Assembly (NCBI RefSeq): GCF_009882985.1
Contig: NZ_WTUZ01000039.1
Location: 62,001 to 126,000 of the forward strand
Length of the DNA stretch: 64,000 bases
DNA from: Paenibacillus silvestris
GTDB lineage: Bacteria; Bacillota; Bacilli; Paenibacillales; NBRC-103111
Reading direction: 5' to 3'
Shown: piece by piece, positions 61,135 through 64,000 of the stretch
How positions within the stretch are numbered: the first letter of the stretch is position 1
How the letters are laid out: each line of letters opens with the position of its first letter
Program-made: the position numbers and the translations under genes
The notes under the pieces: model-generated
What the model was told of the DNA's origin: nothing
The model's database searches: none
The model's input: only the letters and a program-made list of their open reading frames with translations

Positions 61135-62259
61135 ATGATCAAGATTAGTGCTCCTGTTAAGCGTACGATATTGTGCTTAATGGCGCTAGTATGCGTGCTG
61201 GTGTTTCCTTTCACGCAAGCCGCTTATGCTCATGCTTATAGTGCTGGGTACACGACGCTGACTCTAACCGGGTCGCAAACCGAGATGGTCTACACGCTGG
61301 ACGAACTATCTGTCATAGAGCTAATGAAAGGTGATACTAACTCAGATAACAAGCTGGATCAAGAAGAGTTCAGTGCAGTGAAAGAGCGGATGGAAGCCAC
61401 CTTAAAAGACAATCTAACCTTTAGTATGAACGGGGAAAAGAAGGCTTGGACTCAAGTGGAAAGCTTCGGGCTTGAACACCAAGGGGACGCGACAAAGCTG
61501 GTGTTGAAAGCCGTGTATCCGCCAGCATCGCCTTCGATGACGGTATCTTTCATCGATAATCTTTATACGAATGATGCGAAAACGAACTACGTCAACCTGT
61601 TAACGATCAATCATGGTGATCAGAAAAGCACAGAAGCCTTATCCGGTAATTTCCGAACATGGAACATGGCCTTGACGGACAAGGATTTTGAATCCGAACA
61701 ACCAAATTCAATGAGCGGCTGGTTTTCCTTTTTTAAACTAGGTATGAGCCATATATTGGGTGGTTATGACCACTTGCTCTTCTTGTTTTCGCTGCTGATC
61801 GCACGCCAAACGCTTAAACAGTATGCGACTATGATTACTGCTTTTACAATTGCTCACAGCTTCACCCTAACTTTAACCGTTCTAGGAATTATTAACGTGC
61901 CTCCTATGATTGTTGAGCCTGCCATCGCGCTTAGTATTTGTTATGTTGCCATTGATAATATCAGGCGTCCTACGGTTAGCCATCGCTGGGTGCTTACCTT
62001 CTTGTTCGGGCTTATTCACGGCATGGGTTTCGCCGACATCTTGAAGGAAATGAACATTCCGAGAAGCGAACTGGCCGTTGATTTGATCAGCTTTAACCTG
62101 GGAATTGAAACCGTTCAGATTTTAATCGTTGGATTGCTTGTGCCGCTGCTTTACTTCATGCACCGTTATAAATATGCAAGACGTATCGTTGTTGCCTGTT
62201 CAAGTGTCGCTCTTCTTCTAGGAGCTATTTGGCTGCTGGAGCGGGTCATGACTATTTAA
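61135..62259 (+). CDS. HupE/UreJ-like membrane protein, paralog 2
   Basis: A 374-aa protein. The signal peptide ends AYA, so the mature protein would begin HAYS. The extracytoplasmic domain (about 33-190) contains a canonical EF-hand loop DTNSDNKLDQEE. The membrane part (about 195-372) has six to seven segments and an intact HX5DH motif (His206, Asp212, His213) plus IHGMGFADIL, as in nickel-linked HupE proteins. It resembles the gene at 55936. It ends 60 nt before the YibE/F gene start and may be cotranscribed with it. Metal transport is inferred from the family. Confidence 0.78.
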   Translation: MIKISAPVKRTILCLMALVCVLVFPFTQAAYAHAYSAGYTTLTLTGSQTEMVYTLDELSVIELMKGDTNSDNKLDQEEFSAVKERMEATLKDNLTFSMNGEKKAWTQVESFGLEHQGDATKLVLKAVYPPASPSMTVSFIDNLYTNDAKTNYVNLLTINHGDQKSTEALSGNFRTWNMALTDKDFESEQPNSMSGWFSFFKLGMSHILGGYDHLLFLFSLLIARQTLKQYATMITAFTIAHSFTLTLTVLGIINVPPMIVEPAIALSICYVAIDNIRRPTVSHRWVLTFLFGLIHGMGFADILKEMNIPRSELAVDLISFNLGIETVQILIVGLLVPLLYFMHRYKYARRIVVACSSVALLLGAIWLLERVMTI

Positions 62260-62333
62260 TGAAAGGAAACCTCTGGGGCAATCAATGATAGAAACGACAT
62301 ACGACTACAGAGCTACGAATGTGGAGGTTTCAA

Positions 62334-63506
62334 ATGCTTAAAACAAAGAAAGTAAGGGTTGTTCTTTTTATCCTGTTTTTGCTGCTCATTAGTCTATTTA
62401 TGTACTTTTTTAATCACAGTCCCGAAGCCAAGTACAATGAACATGGTGATGCATCCTATACCAAATATGAAAAAGCAAAGGTATTAAAGGTACTTAACGA
62501 GGAGTTAGTCAAGGATTCTTCAAGAGGGGATTTATATTCGGGATCTCAGGAGCTCGAAGTTAAAATTCTTTCCGGAGAGCATAAAGGTACCGTTCATACC
62601 ATTACCAACAACGTGAGTGTCTATTTAAACGTTATTGCAAAAGCAGGACAAACGCTAATCGTGAGTGTTGACACGGCGGATGCTCAAAACTATCTGGTCA
62701 GCGTGTACAGCTATTATCGAGCTCCACTTTTATTAACATTAACCTTACTTTTCTTTGCTACTTTGTGGTGGCTTGGGGGAAAAAGAGGGTTAATGTCCGT
62801 GGCAGGCATCGTCTTTACTTTTGCTTGTATTATTTACTTGTTCATCCCCATGTTATACAGGGGGTATTCGCCCATACTTGCCTCTGTCCTGATTGTTGTC
62901 CTGACAACCTGTGTTACTTTGTTATTATTGAATGGTTGGAGCTCGAAGTCTGTCGCTGCCATCATAGGAACGACTGTTGGGATGATTATCGCTGGACTCG
63001 TTGCTTATATAGCGGGTAACTTAGCCCATATCTCTGGGTATAGTACACCGGAAGTCGAAATTTTAATCGTTGTTGCCGATCAAACAGGTATGCAGCTTAA
63101 GGGGCTGCTGTTCGCAGGGATTTTACTTTCTTCGCTTGGTGCCATTATTGACGTTGGCATTGCGATTGCTTCATCCGTTTATGAAGTATATGTAACTAAT
63201 CCTAATCTTAGCAAAAAAGAGCTGTTCATGTCCGGTATTAATGTCGGACGAGATATGATGGGAACCATGGCCAATACCCTGATTCTTGCCTTCACAGGCA
63301 CTAGCCTGGCTTCTCTGATGATCATATATGTTTCACAGGTATCCAGTAATCAATTACTGAACATGAATACGATCACCGTTGAAGTCATCCAAGGAATAAC
63401 CGGATGTTTTGGGGTTGTGCTTACTGTACCAATTGTTGCCTTTATTTCCTCACGGATCATTCCTAATTTTGAAAAAAAGGAAAATCTTGCTCCCGTAGTT
63501 GAATAA
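62334..63506 (+). CDS. YibE/F family membrane protein
   Basis: A 390-aa membrane protein with a TM segment near 10-28, an extracytoplasmic beta domain (about 40-125; VKILSGEHKGTVHTITNNVS) and seven to eight C-terminal segments. Typical strings are LLFAGILLSSLGAIIDVGIAIASSVYE and SGINVGRDMMGTMANTLILAFTG. YibE/F proteins are widespread in Firmicutes without an established function, though transport has been proposed. ATG 62334 follows GGAGG; the ATG at 62319 lies before that site. A terminator follows. Confidence 0.85.
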   Translation: MLKTKKVRVVLFILFLLLISLFMYFFNHSPEAKYNEHGDASYTKYEKAKVLKVLNEELVKDSSRGDLYSGSQELEVKILSGEHKGTVHTITNNVSVYLNVIAKAGQTLIVSVDTADAQNYLVSVYSYYRAPLLLTLTLLFFATLWWLGGKRGLMSVAGIVFTFACIIYLFIPMLYRGYSPILASVLIVVLTTCVTLLLLNGWSSKSVAAIIGTTVGMIIAGLVAYIAGNLAHISGYSTPEVEILIVVADQTGMQLKGLLFAGILLSSLGAIIDVGIAIASSVYEVYVTNPNLSKKELFMSGINVGRDMMGTMANTLILAFTGTSLASLMIIYVSQVSSNQLLNMNTITVEVIQGITGCFGVVLTVPIVAFISSRIIPNFEKKENLAPVVE

Positions 63507-63537
63507 GTTCGAGCAACGGACAAAAAATTACTAAGAA

Positions 63538-63575
63538 AGAAACTAGCAAACCATTGGTTTGTTAGTTTCTTTGTT
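63538..63575 (+). terminator. Terminator after the YibE/F gene
   Basis: A nearly perfect 16-bp stem, arms beginning AGAAACTAG and ending TTAGTTTCT, followed by TTTG. Confidence 0.8.
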
Positions 63576-63582
63576 CATGCCT

Positions 63583-63639
63583 GGATACTTGCAAGTACCT
63601 AGGATACTTCAAGGTGCCTATAATACTTAAAAGTACGTA
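63583..63639 (+). promoter_or_regulatory. Three tandem HxlR-type operator repeats
   Basis: Three 19-bp direct units abut: 63583-63601 (core TACTTGCAAGTA), 63602-63620 (TACTTCAAGGTG) and 63621-63639 (TACTTAAAAGTA). Each core is TACT-N4-AGTA or a close variant, the pattern used by HxlR regulators. A TATAAT -10 overlaps the second/third junction (63619-63624). The aldo/keto reductase starts at 63787, so the leader would be about 150 nt. Confidence 0.7.
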
Positions 63640-63786
63640 CTTCCATTAACATTTAATTTGCGACATAATAACAAACGGATAGACCATGTTTACTAGCAGC
63701 TATGTCAAGGCCCATTCCGTGAGTATTAGCTCACATGAAATAAGGTAAGAATAAATCATATTGATTTTTAGAGGAGGAATTATAAG

Positions 63787-64000
63787 ATGAAAAGTTATTT
63801 GCAGGGGAAACTTGGATTTGGTACTGCGCCGCTTGGCAATATGTTCCGTAACATTCCGGAAGAGGAAGCAATAGCAACTGTGGACGCTGCTTGGGAGCAG
63901 GGAATTCGTTATTTCGATACGGCTCCATTCTATGGCGCAGGCTTGGCCGAGCTCCGTCTTGGTGAAGCACTGTCGAAACGCCGGCGCGACGACTATGTAT
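63787..64000 (+). CDS. Aldo/keto reductase, 3' partial
   Basis: The first 71 residues of an NADPH-dependent aldo/keto reductase, cut by the window end. LGFGTAPLGNM, the catalytic Asp and Tyr in GIRYFDTAPFYGAG, and LRLGEALSKRRRDDYV are typical; later catalytic Lys and His are beyond the window. The subgroup resembles D-threo-aldose dehydrogenases/L-fucose dehydrogenase-like proteins. AGGAGG lies 9 nt before ATG 63787. It is likely regulated by an HxlR protein through the tandem sites upstream. Confidence 0.85.
   Translation, partial: MKSYLQGKLGFGTAPLGNMFRNIPEEEAIATVDAAWEQGIRYFDTAPFYGAGLAELRLGEALSKRRRDDYV

Noticed and set aside
63583..63639. Three tandem repeats considered as a CRISPR remnant
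   Set aside because: Units are 19 bp, abut without spacers and carry a TACT/AGTA palindrome, so they fit operators rather than CRISPR.

Overview
The window looks like chromosomal DNA of a Paenibacillus-type bacterium (Bacillota, Paenibacillaceae). The evidence is strong AGGAGG ribosome binding sites, sigma-A type promoters, LytS/YesN sensor pairs, lipoprotein sugar-binding proteins served by permease pairs without their own ATPase, S-layer homology (SLH) anchoring, and large secreted multidomain carbohydrate proteins. I see no rRNA, tRNA, CRISPR array, insertion sequence or phage gene. Most genes lie on the + strand.

Layout. 1-8134: a ChvE/GguAB (XylFGH-like) sugar importer followed by a three-component sugar sensor (XylFII-like binding protein, LytS-like kinase, YesN-like regulator). 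8170-11236: a cold/membrane-fluidity locus, des-desK-desR, with a likely DesR operator. 11407-15322: a heme-stress locus, hssR-hssS-hrtB-hrtA, with a recognisable HssR box before hrtB. 15400-19900: small housekeeping and stress genes (VOC protein, DUF420/YozB, GNAT, HxlR regulator, SDR enzyme, secreted repeat protein). 20557-24021: a secreted CE15-type glucuronoyl esterase with CBM9-like, cohesin-like, FIVAR and dockerin parts. 24251-29638: HAD hydrolase, an unknown membrane-anchored protein, and a GH78 alpha-L-rhamnosidase divergent from an AraC regulator. 29650-39216: an XRE-cupin regulator and a nine-gene sugar uptake and catabolic operon that share operator half-sites. 39440-45000: TetR regulator, a secreted protein with three HID/F5-8C modules, a flavin reductase and two tandem DinB paralogs. 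45057-49404: a GntR-controlled permease, amidase and PxpA operon. 49603-55777: a two-component system followed by a sugar-type importer that includes an HlyD-like adaptor. 55936-63506: two HupE/UreJ-like membrane proteins flanking a cohesin/dockerin metallophosphoesterase and an SLH-anchored cohesin-like protein, then a YibE/F protein. The last gene is the start of an aldo/keto reductase behind three tandem operator-like repeats.

Common threads. Much of the window serves plant polysaccharide use: xylose-type sugars, rhamnosides and glucuronoyl esters. Three proteins carry cohesin-like modules, two of those also carry dockerins, and one is anchored by SLH domains. That suggests a small cell-surface assembly that includes a phosphoesterase, the strongest candidate for an undescribed system here. 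A roughly 250-bp intergenic repeat family occurs three times (20008-20271, 39184-39437 inverted, 43305-43550). In one copy its terminal hairpin acts as an apparent transcription terminator.
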